From Acidimicrobiales bacterium (lineage in GTDB: Bacteria; Actinomycetota; Acidimicrobiia; Acidimicrobiales; Poriferisodalaceae): 64,000 nt of DNA. Position numbers and translations under genes: made by a program. The DNA lies in the NCBI GenBank assembly GCA_041394185.1, contig JAWKIQ010000004.1, positions 418,953-482,952 on the forward strand. The letters are read 5' to 3'. Shown here one piece after another: positions 16,594-25,134 of the stretch; within the stretch, counting starts at the first letter, position 1, and the number at the start of each line of letters is the position of its first letter. The notes beneath the pieces were generated by a model. That model saw only the letters and a list, made by a program, of their open reading frames with translations, had not been told where the DNA came from and did not search any database.

Positions 16594-17534
16594 TCGGGCC
16601 TCACCTTCGGGTTGAGCCAGGCGTAGCTGAGGTCGAGCAGGATGTTGACCAACACCACCGTCAAAGCTGCGACCATGACGAAAGCCAGGATCACCGGGAT
16701 GTTGGAACGCAAGATGGCATCGACGCCCCAGTTGCCGAGGCCCGGGATGTTGAAGACCAGCTCGACGAATATCGCGCCGCCGATCAGGGCCGACAGTTGG
16801 AAGCCGGCCAGCGTCACAACGGGAATGGCTGCGTTGCGCATGGCGTGCTTGAAGACCACTCGGCGCACAGGCATGCCCTTGGCCAAAGCGGTGCGGATGT
16901 AGTCGCGCTGCAGCACGCCGATCATCGAAGATCGAGACTGGCGGGCAATTGCTGCAGAAGAGGAAATGCCCAGCGCAATACAGGGCAGCACCAGCGGCCT
17001 GACCCATTCCATGATCGTGCCGGGGCGTTGGGTGGGCCAGATGGCGGGCAACCACCCCAGCTTCACGCCGAAGTAGTACGAGAACACCATCGAGATCCAG
17101 AAGTTGGGAACGGCCAGACCCAGCGAGGACACCACGGTGATAACGCGGTCGGGCCAGCGGCCGGCCTTGAGGGCGGCACTTATGCCCAGGGTGTTGCCCA
17201 CGATGAGGGCGACGGTCAGCGCTCCGAACACCATCGACAGCGTCACCGGTATGCGGTCGCGCAGCTCGGTGGTGATGTCCTCGCCATTGAACCAGTTCTG
17301 GCCCAGATCGCCGGTGACGGCGCTGGAGATCCAGTCGCCGTACTGGACGATGAGCGGTCGGTCGATGCCCATCACTTCACGCTTGGCCGCAATGGCCTCG
17401 AGCGACGCATCGTCACCCAACAGTGTGGCGGCCGGGTCTACCGGGTTGAGCTGGGCCAAGAAGAACACCAGCGTCGCCACCAAGAACATCATCGGAATTG
17501 CGGCCATCAGGCGTGTGGCCAACAACTTCAGCAC
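16590..17534 (-). CDS. ABC transporter permease (DppB type)
   Basis: 314 residues with about six membrane spans. The N-terminal span LLATRLMAAIPMMFLVATLV and the EAA-type loop YIRTALAKGMPVRRVVFKHAMRN are typical of DppB/OppB inner-membrane permeases. It overlaps the next gene (ATGA). It lies 96 bases downstream of the binding-protein gene, and that gap holds a strong hairpin. Confidence 0.9.
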   Translation of the reverse strand: MLKLLATRLMAAIPMMFLVATLVFFLAQLNPVDPAATLLGDDASLEAIAAKREVMGIDRPLIVQYGDWISSAVTGDLGQNWFNGEDITTELRDRIPVTLSMVFGALTVALIVGNTLGISAALKAGRWPDRVITVVSSLGLAVPNFWISMVFSYYFGVKLGWLPAIWPTQRPGTIMEWVRPLVLPCIALGISSSAAIARQSRSSMIGVLQRDYIRTALAKGMPVRRVVFKHAMRNAAIPVVTLAGFQLSALIGGAIFVELVFNIPGLGNWGVDAILRSNIPVILAFVMVAALTVVLVNILLDLSYAWLNPKVRPE

Positions 17535-17555
17535 TCGCTACCCCCAAGGTAAGTG

Positions 17556-17588
17556 CGGCCCGGGACGCTTTTGATACGTCCCGGGCCG
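17556..17588 (-). terminator. Perfect 12-bp stem-loop between binding-protein and permease genes
   Basis: CGGCCCGGGACG at 17556-17567 pairs with CGTCCCGGGCCG at 17577-17588 around a 9-base loop. There is no T-run, so it is not a textbook intrinsic terminator. In this position such hairpins usually act as partial terminators or RNA stabilisers that let the binding protein be made in excess over the membrane components. Confidence 0.7.
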
Positions 17589-17630
17589 TCATCTTCGTGT
17601 GGTCAGCGCCTCAGCGCCAACCCGACTCGA

Positions 17631-19292
17631 TCAGCCGTCGACGCGAACGCCGTAGGGCATCGGAGCCTGCATGTTGAGGCCCATCGTTACACCGGTGACG
17701 TTCGATGGGTACATGGCGTTCTGGCCGCCGTGTCCGAGTGGAACCATCACTCCGAGGTCGATGAGACCCTGTGTGACTTCGCCGTACATCGCCCGTGCCA
17801 GCTCCGGATCGGCCTCGGCGTTTGCCGCCTTGAAGTCTTCGCACAATTGCGCGACGTCTTCGAGACCGAACGGGTTGTAGGGGCTATCTGGGCATACGAG
17901 AAGGCCCAGGTCCTTGGCCGGGTGTACCAGCAGGATGCGGTTCCAGGTCAGGGCTGATTGCCCTCCTCGTGCCCGTGGTCCGAGCTCGCCGTTGTTGATC
18001 TGGTCGATCTCGACGGTGATGCCTACGGCGCCCAGCATCTGGACGACGATGTCCATGTGCGGGTTGATGGCGGGCATCATCGGCATGTGGATGGTCAGAC
18101 CATCGCCGTAGCCCGCTTCCTCGAGCAGCGCCTTGGCGCCTTCAGGGTCGTAGGTATCGACGGCGAGTTCTGGAATGTAGAACTGGCTGAAAGCGGCCGG
18201 GTACATTCCGCCGAGACCGTCTCCTCGTCCTGCGTGGATCGAGTCGTTGTAGGCCGCGAGGTCCATGGCCTTGAGGATCGCTTGGCGAACCCTGACATCG
18301 GCCAGCGGTGGCTCCATCTCGCCGGCGCGGTCCATGATCATCAGCACCGGGAAGTAGTTCGGCACCGAGATCAGGTTCATGTCGCCGTCGAGACCGGTGT
18401 CGATCTGGGCGTCACGAGTGGTGGCCATGATGTCGGCTTCGCCGGTGAGCAGTGCGTTCATGCGGGCGTTGTTGTCGGCGACCAGGGTCACCGTCACACG
18501 CTCGACACCCTGGTCGGCGGGGTTCCAGTAGTTGGGGTTGAGGTCGAAGACCTCGGTCACGCCGGCCTCGGAATCGCCATCGTTCCAGATCCACGGGCCC
18601 GAACCCTGAGGGTTACGGGTGAGGTCAGTGCCGTCGAGGAAGTTCGGGCTGATCATCATGCCCATGACCATCGACATCTCCAGCGGGAACTGCGGAGCAG
18701 GGCCCGAGAACTCGACCTGGAAGGTCGTGTCGTCAATGACCCTGGCCTCGACCAGGCTCCCCCAAGTCGCAGAGTTGGGGTTGCCCTCGAAGTTGGCGTG
18801 GTAGTTGATGTTGTCGACCGCAACCTGGGCGTTGAACGCAGCGCCGTCGTGGAAGACCACGTCGTCACGAACCGTGAACTCCCAGGTGACGTCGTCTGGC
18901 CTGGTCCAGCTGGTGGCCAGCGCCGGAACCAGCGTCAGGTCGTTGGTCTGGCGGGTCAGAGTGTCGTAGACCGGGTACAGGTACGCGCTCTGAGCGGTCT
19001 GGGCGCCTGCCGGGTTGAACGTGGTCACCGGCGCGAACTCGACCATACGAAGCGTGCCCGATGCTTCCATCATCGCTTCGGTTGTAGTCGTGGCCTCTTC
19101 GCCCTCGGTGGTGGTGGTCTGCTCGGCTACGTCGGTGTTGATCTGTGCCTGAGTCGTTGTGGTGGTGGCGTCGCCATCGCCGCTGGACGATGAACTATCG
19201 CTGTCGGAATCGCCGCCACATGCGGCTGCGATCATGCTGAATGCGAACAGCAGTGCCAGTAGGCGCCACAGTCGCGACTTGGTGTTGGTCAC
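17631..19292 (-). CDS. Peptide/nickel-type ABC transporter substrate-binding lipoprotein (SBP family 5)
   Basis: 554 residues from a GTG at 19292 with a strong GGGGAGG ribosome site. A signal peptide ends in the lipobox AAAC. A Ser/Asp/Thr-rich linker of about 75 residues, with TTTTT and TTTTE runs, tethers the domain. The mature domain has SBP_bac_5 hallmarks (TTFNPAGAQTAQSAYLYPVYDTLTR, VRQAILKAMD). First gene of the importer operon. The solute is unknown; the downstream sulfatase makes a sulfated compound possible, though peptides remain the default. Confidence 0.9.
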   Translation of the reverse strand: MTNTKSRLWRLLALLFAFSMIAAACGGDSDSDSSSSSGDGDATTTTTQAQINTDVAEQTTTTEGEEATTTTEAMMEASGTLRMVEFAPVTTFNPAGAQTAQSAYLYPVYDTLTRQTNDLTLVPALATSWTRPDDVTWEFTVRDDVVFHDGAAFNAQVAVDNINYHANFEGNPNSATWGSLVEARVIDDTTFQVEFSGPAPQFPLEMSMVMGMMISPNFLDGTDLTRNPQGSGPWIWNDGDSEAGVTEVFDLNPNYWNPADQGVERVTVTLVADNNARMNALLTGEADIMATTRDAQIDTGLDGDMNLISVPNYFPVLMIMDRAGEMEPPLADVRVRQAILKAMDLAAYNDSIHAGRGDGLGGMYPAAFSQFYIPELAVDTYDPEGAKALLEEAGYGDGLTIHMPMMPAINPHMDIVVQMLGAVGITVEIDQINNGELGPRARGGQSALTWNRILLVHPAKDLGLLVCPDSPYNPFGLEDVAQLCEDFKAANAEADPELARAMYGEVTQGLIDLGVMVPLGHGGQNAMYPSNVTGVTMGLNMQAPMPYGVRVDG

Positions 19293-19416
19293 CAAAACCC
19301 TCCCCTGTAAAAGAACGGTCGCTCGCCTCAACAGGATGCGACCTAGCCGTTTGGCTTCACGCACCATAGGCCGACCGTCTCAGACGATTCAAACCAGGCG
19401 CAAAATCAAGTCGGCT

Positions 19417-20256
19417 TCAGATGGGTCGGGGGGTGGCAGGTGCGCCGAACTCGGGCGTGCGCTTTTCCAGGAAGGCCCGCCTCGCCTCGGCCGCGTCTGC
19501 GGTATTGCGCACCATCACCTGATTGCGCGACTCCAGTGCCAAGGCCTGGTCCAGGCTGGCCGCGTGCACGTTGGCCCACATCACTTCCTTGGTGGTTGCA
19601 ACGCCGGTGGGCGACATGGAAGCCAGCTGCGACGCCAACTCGAGGGCCACGTCCACGAGCTGTTCGGGGTCGACCACACGGGTCACCAACCCCGAGGCCA
19701 GTGCCTCGGGCGCCTCCATACGCCGGCCCGTCGACATCAACTCGAACGCCAGCGTCGTGCCGACGATCTTGGGCAGGAAGTACGACAGGCCCAGCTCGCA
19801 GCCCGAGATGCCCCGGCCGATGAAGCCGTCTGCGAACTTGGCGCCGCTGCTGGCGACACGAAGGTCGGCGGCCGCAGCCAGTGCGAAACCGGCGCCGATC
19901 GCATGGCCGTTCACCGCAGCGATCACGGGCAGCGGAGAACGGTGTATCGCCCGGATGGCGTTGCCCAGCACCACGTGGAGCCCCTCGAACTGCTCGACGA
20001 TGGGGTCGACACGGTCGGCATGCTCGTGCGACGCGGTCGAGTCGCGGGCAGCTACCGACTTGACGTCGATGCCGGCGCAAAAGGCCCGGTCGCCGGCCCC
20101 CACCAACACCACCGCCCGGCAGCTGCGGTCGCGCGATGCGCTGTGGATGATCTCGGCGATCGTCGCGGCGTCGGCGTGGGTGATCGCGTTGAACGCTTCG
20201 GGGTTGTCGATGGTGATTACTTCGGCAGGTCCGTGCCGCTGCGACGAGATGCCCAT
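19417..20256 (-). CDS. Enoyl-CoA hydratase/isomerase family protein
   Basis: 279 residues with the crotonase fold: DRAFCAGIDVKSV (first oxyanion-hole segment) and NGHAIGAGFALAAAADLRVAS (second). The Glu of hydratases appears in DGFIGRGISGCELGLSYFLP only approximately, so hydratase versus isomerase cannot be fixed. It would act in beta-oxidation of an acyl- or steroid-side-chain CoA. It is divergent from the double TetR regulator 71 bases away, which probably controls it. Confidence 0.85.
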   Translation of the reverse strand: MGISSQRHGPAEVITIDNPEAFNAITHADAATIAEIIHSASRDRSCRAVVLVGAGDRAFCAGIDVKSVAARDSTASHEHADRVDPIVEQFEGLHVVLGNAIRAIHRSPLPVIAAVNGHAIGAGFALAAAADLRVASSGAKFADGFIGRGISGCELGLSYFLPKIVGTTLAFELMSTGRRMEAPEALASGLVTRVVDPEQLVDVALELASQLASMSPTGVATTKEVMWANVHAASLDQALALESRNQVMVRNTADAAEARRAFLEKRTPEFGAPATPRPI

Positions 20257-20311
20257 CTCGGTTCCCCCAGGTTTGTGAGTACGGGCGTTTGGACTGGCCC
20301 GCTATGTGACC

Positions 20312-20324
20312 GGCTAGCTTAGCC
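20312..20324. promoter_or_regulatory. Short inverted repeat at the start of the double TetR gene
   Basis: GGCTA-GCT-TAGCC, 5-base arms, lies immediately before the ATG at 20327 in the 70-bp divergent region shared with the hydratase gene. It is a possible operator for the adjacent regulator, but the arms are short and there is only one copy. Confidence 0.3.
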
Positions 20325-20326
20325 AT

Positions 20327-21478
20327 ATGGCTACGGTGGCTTTCGATCCGGCTCACAGCACAGACTCGCGCCAGGCCCTGCTGGACGCGGCCGTGGTGAT
20401 GTTGTCGCGAGGTGCACCGTCGTCGGTGTCGGGCCGCGAGGTGGCAGCGGCCGCCGGTGTCAGCTATGGGCAGATACACAGGTTGTTCGGCACCAAGGAC
20501 GACCTCATGCGTGCGGGCCTTGCCGAGCTGACCGAGCGGCTCATGGCCGATGCGTTTCCCGACGGTGCTCTGGTGCCAACGCCCGGCATCCTCAGTCGTC
20601 ACGAGACGTTTGTGCGGGCTCTGTCCAACGTCTTGGTCGACGGCTCGGCGATGCGACTCAGCACCGACAGCCCCGTGGTGCGGCGCTACAAGCGCGGGCT
20701 CGAGATCCTCCGGCCCGACCTCGACGTCGATCACCGCGACACCATCGTGGGGTTGTCGGTGAGCCTCCAATTCGGAATCGAACTACACGGTCGAGCTTTG
20801 ACGGTCGGTTCGGGTTTGGGCCCAGACTTCGATTTCCGCAGTCCTGCCGTGTTGCTGGTGCATCAACTGCAGGGCGGTCTGGGGCCTTTCGCAGGCGACC
20901 TGCCCCGTCCCCGCAAAATCGTGTCGCACGGTCCCAGAGATCCGCAGGTGCCACAGGGCGAGGGCCGCGAAGCGGTCGAGCGTCGCCTGGTCGCAGCCGC
21001 GTGCCGCATGCTCGAAGACCGCGGCCCCACCGCCATCTCGGGTCGGCGCCTCGCCGACCGGGCCGGGGTCAACTATGGCCTGATCCACCACTACTTCGGG
21101 TCGGCAACCGACATCTTCGCCAAGGCATACGACCAGGTGAGGCGCGAGTTCTACGAGGCCGAGAGTCAGGGGCACAGCGCCCCCGACTTCTTCGCCGCCA
21201 TGGCCCACCCCGGATACGTACGGGCCGTCACCAACATCGCCCTCGACGCGGGGCCCGTCGCCAGCTCGTTCTTCCCGGTGGTCGAGGCACTGGTCGAACA
21301 GCACCAGCGGCTCCACGGTATGACCCCCGACCGCACCAAGTTCATGTACGCGGCGTCGGTTTCGAGCCAACTGGCGTGGGCCCTGATGAAGTCGCTTCTG
21401 GACGCCGGGCTCGATCGCGACGTCAGCGAGCTGCAGCCACTGGCCGCCGGCTACCTGGCGCGGCTGTTCACTCCCTGA
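20327..21478 (+). CDS. Tandem TetR-family regulator (two TetR units in one chain)
   Basis: 383 residues, twice the usual TetR length. Unit 1: residues about 12-195, with the helix-turn-helix VSGREVAAAAGVSYGQIHRLFGTKDDL. Unit 2: about 210-383, with ISGRRLADRAGVNYGLIHHYFGSATDI. The two HTHs are clearly related (GVSYGQIHRLFG / GVNYGLIHHYFG), so the gene probably arose by internal duplication, and one chain could supply both half-site readers. It is divergent from the enoyl-CoA hydratase and convergent with the second sulfatase. Confidence 0.9.
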   Translation: MATVAFDPAHSTDSRQALLDAAVVMLSRGAPSSVSGREVAAAAGVSYGQIHRLFGTKDDLMRAGLAELTERLMADAFPDGALVPTPGILSRHETFVRALSNVLVDGSAMRLSTDSPVVRRYKRGLEILRPDLDVDHRDTIVGLSVSLQFGIELHGRALTVGSGLGPDFDFRSPAVLLVHQLQGGLGPFAGDLPRPRKIVSHGPRDPQVPQGEGREAVERRLVAAACRMLEDRGPTAISGRRLADRAGVNYGLIHHYFGSATDIFAKAYDQVRREFYEAESQGHSAPDFFAAMAHPGYVRAVTNIALDAGPVASSFFPVVEALVEQHQRLHGMTPDRTKFMYAASVSSQLAWALMKSLLDAGLDRDVSELQPLAAGYLARLFTP

Positions 21479-21490
21479 CCGCCGCTGGCA

Positions 21491-21624
21491 TCACTGGTCG
21501 GCCAGCGCATTCTCGGCCTCTGTGTCATTGGTCGGCCAGCGCATTCTCGGCCTCTGTGTCATTGGTCGGCCAGCGCATTCTCGGCCTCTGTGTCACTGGT
21601 CGGCCAGCGCATTCTCGGCCTCTA
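21491..21624. repeat. 34-bp tandem repeats duplicating the sulfatase 3' end
   Basis: Four units begin at 21491, 21525, 21559 and 21593, nearly identical (unit core GGTCGGCCAGCGCATTCTCG). The last unit is the coding end and stop of the sulfatase read on the minus strand; the other three are non-coding copies extending towards the double TetR stop at 21478. The 34-base unit is not a multiple of three, so the copies do not extend the protein. Confidence 0.93.
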
Positions 21625-23845
21625 TGGCCGCGGCCTTCATCAGATCGTCTCGGTCATTCTGCAGCCGAAACTCGACCCAATCGAGGGCGCCTGAGAAGTT
21701 GTTGGGTCCCGCGTAGGCCGCAGTGACCGTGGGGCCACAATCGCGGCCGACGTCCATTCCGTACAGCGACTGGCGGAACGGCATGGTGTCGAATTCGACC
21801 GAACCCAGCTCGTTGCGTCCCGAGCCATCATCGACGAACAGCGTGGCCACGCCGTGGTGCTCGGCCGTCTTCGCGAACGCCACCCCCAGCTCCTGGCGGC
21901 CCGGTGCTACGGCGACGTCAGCGACCAGCCTTATCGGATTGCCCAGATTGTTGTACGTGAACGCCAGATGCCCGCCGTCGACGTACAGGCTCAGGCCACC
22001 GGTGCGCGAACCGAACGCCACCAGTACACCGTTGTCGCCCTCGGCGAAATCGACCGAAGCGCCTATCTCCCACGAGCGGTTGCGTACGTCGGGAATCTTG
22101 GAGCGTTCGAGGTGAGGTACTCCCCGGGGAAAGCGCTGCACGGCAGCAGACGAGGTGGCTCCCGGCCGGTTCAACACGAACAACTCGACACCGCGGTCGT
22201 CCAGCGGCAACACGCCGTACTGCTCGGCCTGCGCCCACCACATGTCTATGAGCTCTCGGAGCTTCTCCGGTTGCTGCTCGGACAGGTCATGGATCTCGGC
22301 GAAGTCGGTCGTCGTGTCGTACAGCGCCCATTCGTCTTCCTCGAACGGCGTGCCTTGGCGGTGAAGGGTCACCGCCTTCCAGCCCTCGTGCCAGATTGCC
22401 CGGTGACCCAACATCTCGTAGTACTGGGTGGTGCGGGTGGGTGCGGCCTCGGCCGACTGCCATATCGAGCGGAACGATCGCCCCTCTATGGGCTGCTGGT
22501 CGATTCCGTTGAATACCGAGGGCGCGTCGATGCCCGCCACATCGAGCAGGGTCGGCATTATGTCGATGACGTGCAGGTACTGGTCTCGCACACCGCCGGC
22601 GTCGGAGATAGCGCGCGGCCAGTGGACGATGAGCGGATCGCGGATGCCGCCCTCGTAGGTGTTCTGCTTGTAGTACCGCAGCGGGGTGTTGCCGACCTGC
22701 GACCAGCCCCACGGGTAGTTGTTGTACAGCGTGGGTCCGCCGATCTCGTCGTAGTGATCGAGCAGGTCACCGATCGACTGCTTCTTGCGATTGAAATAGG
22801 CGTTCTCGTTGACGCTGCCGTGCTTGCCACCCTCCTGGCTGGCCCCGTTGTCGGACATCACCACGATCATGGTGTCGTCGAGCAGGTCGGCGCCTTCCAG
22901 GTAATCGACCAGCCGGCCGATCTGGTCGTCGGTGTGGTCGAGGAAGGCGGCGAATGCTTCCTGCATGCGGCAGTACAACTTCTTGGCGTCGTCGTCGAGG
23001 TCGTCCCAGGCCTCGACTCCGCGGTTGCGCGGCGACAGTTCGGCGTCGGCGGGTACAACCCCCAGCTGCTTCTGGCGTTCGAACCAGCGCTGCCTGGTTA
23101 TGTCCCATCCGTCGTCATAACGGCCCTTGTACTTGTCGAGGTACGCCTGTGGGGCCTGATGCGGAGAGTGGGTCGCTCCGAAGGCCAGGTAGGTGCAGAA
23201 CTTGCGGTTGGGCGCGGTGGCCTGCTGCGCCGAGATCATCGAGATCGCCTGATCGACGAGATCCTCCGACAGGTGATAGCCGTCGCCCGACGGAGGGTCG
23301 ACCGGATGGTTGTCGATGACCAGCTCGGGAGCGAACTGATCGGTGGCCCCGCCCAGGAACCCGTGGAAGCGGTCGAAGCCACGGCGCAGCGGCCAGTGGT
23401 CCATGGGGCCGGCCGGTCCGCAGTCTTCGAGGTTGGCGAGGTGCCACTTGCCCAGGGCGAATGTGGCGTAGCCGTTGGCGTTGAGAATCTCCGCGAAGGT
23501 CGCGGCCGACTTCGAAATGACCCCTCGACAATTGGAGAAGCCGGTGTCGACGTTGGACAAGAAGCGCATACCCACCGAGTGGTGGTTGCGTCCGCTCAAC
23601 AGGCATGCCCTGGTTGGCGAGCACAAAGCGGTGGTGTGGAAGTTGGTGAACCTGAGCCCGCCGGCGGCCAGGCGGTCGATGTTGGGTGTGTCGATGTCCG
23701 AGCCGAAGCAGCCGAAGTGCGAGAAGCCGGTGTCGTCGAAAACGATGACCACAACGTTGGGGGCATCATCGGGCGGCGCCGGTTTGGGTGTCCACTCGGG
23801 GGTCAACTCGGCGGCGGTGACGCCTGGCCGGTAGGTGTCTTTCAT
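21593..23845 (-). CDS. Large formylglycine arylsulfatase (AtsA-like)
   Basis: 750 residues. The formylglycine motif CSPTR (Cys75), the metal ligands in VIVFDDTGFSHFGCFG and VMSDNGASQEGG, and GKWHL are all present, so it should be active after maturation. The C-terminal 170 residues form a beta-rich extra domain typical of long arylsulfatases. No signal peptide is visible. It lies 16 bases downstream of the P450 gene on the same strand, so the two are probably co-expressed. The stop codon sits in the 34-bp tandem repeat. Confidence 0.9.
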   Translation of the reverse strand: MKDTYRPGVTAAELTPEWTPKPAPPDDAPNVVVIVFDDTGFSHFGCFGSDIDTPNIDRLAAGGLRFTNFHTTALCSPTRACLLSGRNHHSVGMRFLSNVDTGFSNCRGVISKSAATFAEILNANGYATFALGKWHLANLEDCGPAGPMDHWPLRRGFDRFHGFLGGATDQFAPELVIDNHPVDPPSGDGYHLSEDLVDQAISMISAQQATAPNRKFCTYLAFGATHSPHQAPQAYLDKYKGRYDDGWDITRQRWFERQKQLGVVPADAELSPRNRGVEAWDDLDDDAKKLYCRMQEAFAAFLDHTDDQIGRLVDYLEGADLLDDTMIVVMSDNGASQEGGKHGSVNENAYFNRKKQSIGDLLDHYDEIGGPTLYNNYPWGWSQVGNTPLRYYKQNTYEGGIRDPLIVHWPRAISDAGGVRDQYLHVIDIMPTLLDVAGIDAPSVFNGIDQQPIEGRSFRSIWQSAEAAPTRTTQYYEMLGHRAIWHEGWKAVTLHRQGTPFEEDEWALYDTTTDFAEIHDLSEQQPEKLRELIDMWWAQAEQYGVLPLDDRGVELFVLNRPGATSSAAVQRFPRGVPHLERSKIPDVRNRSWEIGASVDFAEGDNGVLVAFGSRTGGLSLYVDGGHLAFTYNNLGNPIRLVADVAVAPGRQELGVAFAKTAEHHGVATLFVDDGSGRNELGSVEFDTMPFRQSLYGMDVGRDCGPTVTAAYAGPNNFSGALDWVEFRLQNDRDDLMKAAAIEAENALADQ

Positions 23846-23861
23846 CGGTGGTCCAGTCTGT

Positions 23862-25073
23862 TCACGCGGTTGGTGGTTTGACGACGATGGGTATCTGCTT
23901 GGGCCCGCGTATCTGGCCCTCAGACCATCGCACCGTGGCGCCCGGCGCCAGCTCGAATTCGGGGATCAACCGCATCCAGGTGGTCAACGCCACCTCCATC
24001 TCGAGGCGGGCCAGGTTCGATCCGAGGCAGCGGTGTATCCCCACCCCGAACGCGATGTGGCGGTTGACCTCTCGGTCGATGATGACCTGGTCTGGGTTGT
24101 CGAACTTCTGCGGGTCGCGGCACGCGATCGGGTACGACATCATCACCGACTCGCCGGCCTTCATCTCCATGCCGTCGACGACGGTGTCGGCTGCGATGAT
24201 CCTGGCCACGTTCACCGGTGCATAGGCGCGCAGGAACTCTTCTATCGCGGTGCTGATCAATTCGGGTTCGGCGGCCAGCCTCTGCCGGTCGTCGGCGTGT
24301 GTCGCCAGATGCCACATGGCCGCACCGATCGAACTCCAGGTGGTGTCGATACCGGCGACCAGCTGCAGCTGAAGGACGCGTCTGATGGTGTCGTCGTCGA
24401 GGGGTTCGCCTTCGAGCTCGGCCGACACCAGGAAGCTGATCAGATCGTCGCCCGGGTTGGCGCGGCGGTGGGCGATCTGGGTGTCCATGTAGGCGAGGAT
24501 CTCGTTTTGGGCCGAGATGCGCAGGGCGGGGTCGACAGCACCGCGCTCGACGAAATCGACCACCCATTCGCGGAACTGGTCGCCCTGCTCGTGAGGAATG
24601 CCGAGGATGGCCGCTATCGCGAACACGGGGATGTGCTGCGCGTAGTCGATCGCCGCATCACCCTCGCCACGCCCGGCTATCGACTCGGCCAGTTCGACGC
24701 AGTGCTGTTCGATCGCTCCTCGCCAAGACTCGATGGCTCGCGGGGCGAAGAACGGCAGAATCAGACGCCGAATCGCGTGATGGTCTGGCGGGTCGCTGTT
24801 GATGGGCGGCATGTGCGACCGGTTGTAGTCGGTGCCTCCGGCGGTGATGCCGTAGTGCTTGTTCGAGAACGATTCGGTGTCGTGGGCGATGGCGTGCAAC
24901 TGGTCGTAGGTCAGCGGCAACCAGGTGCCATCGTTGTAGCGGGCGGTACGTCCCATGGGGCACTCGCCGCGCATCTGGTTCCACACCCGGTAAGGGTCGG
25001 TGACCCAAGCTTCGTCGTGGTGGTCCCAATCGTGTGACCAATCGACCACCGGTTCTGCACCTGGTTGAGGCAT
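23862..25073 (-). CDS. Cytochrome P450
   Basis: 403 residues from the ATG at 25073, which follows GGGGG at ribosome-site distance. The heme ligand motif FGVGIHRCLG, the I-helix AGIDTT and the K-helix EEFLR are intact, so it is a soluble bacterial P450 monooxygenase. It is coupled to the arylsulfatase downstream, consistent with stepwise attack on a sulfated hydrophobic compound. No ferredoxin or reductase gene is adjacent, so electrons must come from elsewhere. Confidence 0.93.
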   Translation of the reverse strand: MPQPGAEPVVDWSHDWDHHDEAWVTDPYRVWNQMRGECPMGRTARYNDGTWLPLTYDQLHAIAHDTESFSNKHYGITAGGTDYNRSHMPPINSDPPDHHAIRRLILPFFAPRAIESWRGAIEQHCVELAESIAGRGEGDAAIDYAQHIPVFAIAAILGIPHEQGDQFREWVVDFVERGAVDPALRISAQNEILAYMDTQIAHRRANPGDDLISFLVSAELEGEPLDDDTIRRVLQLQLVAGIDTTWSSIGAAMWHLATHADDRQRLAAEPELISTAIEEFLRAYAPVNVARIIAADTVVDGMEMKAGESVMMSYPIACRDPQKFDNPDQVIIDREVNRHIAFGVGIHRCLGSNLARLEMEVALTTWMRLIPEFELAPGATVRWSEGQIRGPKQIPIVVKPPTA

Positions 25074-25134
25074 CGTGTCCCCCTGTCGTGTCGCGTGGTT
25101 CCCACCTTGCCCCTTGGCGTGCCACGCTACATAT

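Noticed and set aside
16594..17055. Upstream extension of the permease-ATPase fusion
   Set aside because: It overlaps the DppB gene in another frame; the ATGA overlap at 16590-16593 marks the natural start.
21491..21624. CRISPR-like array
   Set aside because: Units are contiguous with no variable spacers and derive from the sulfatase 3' end.
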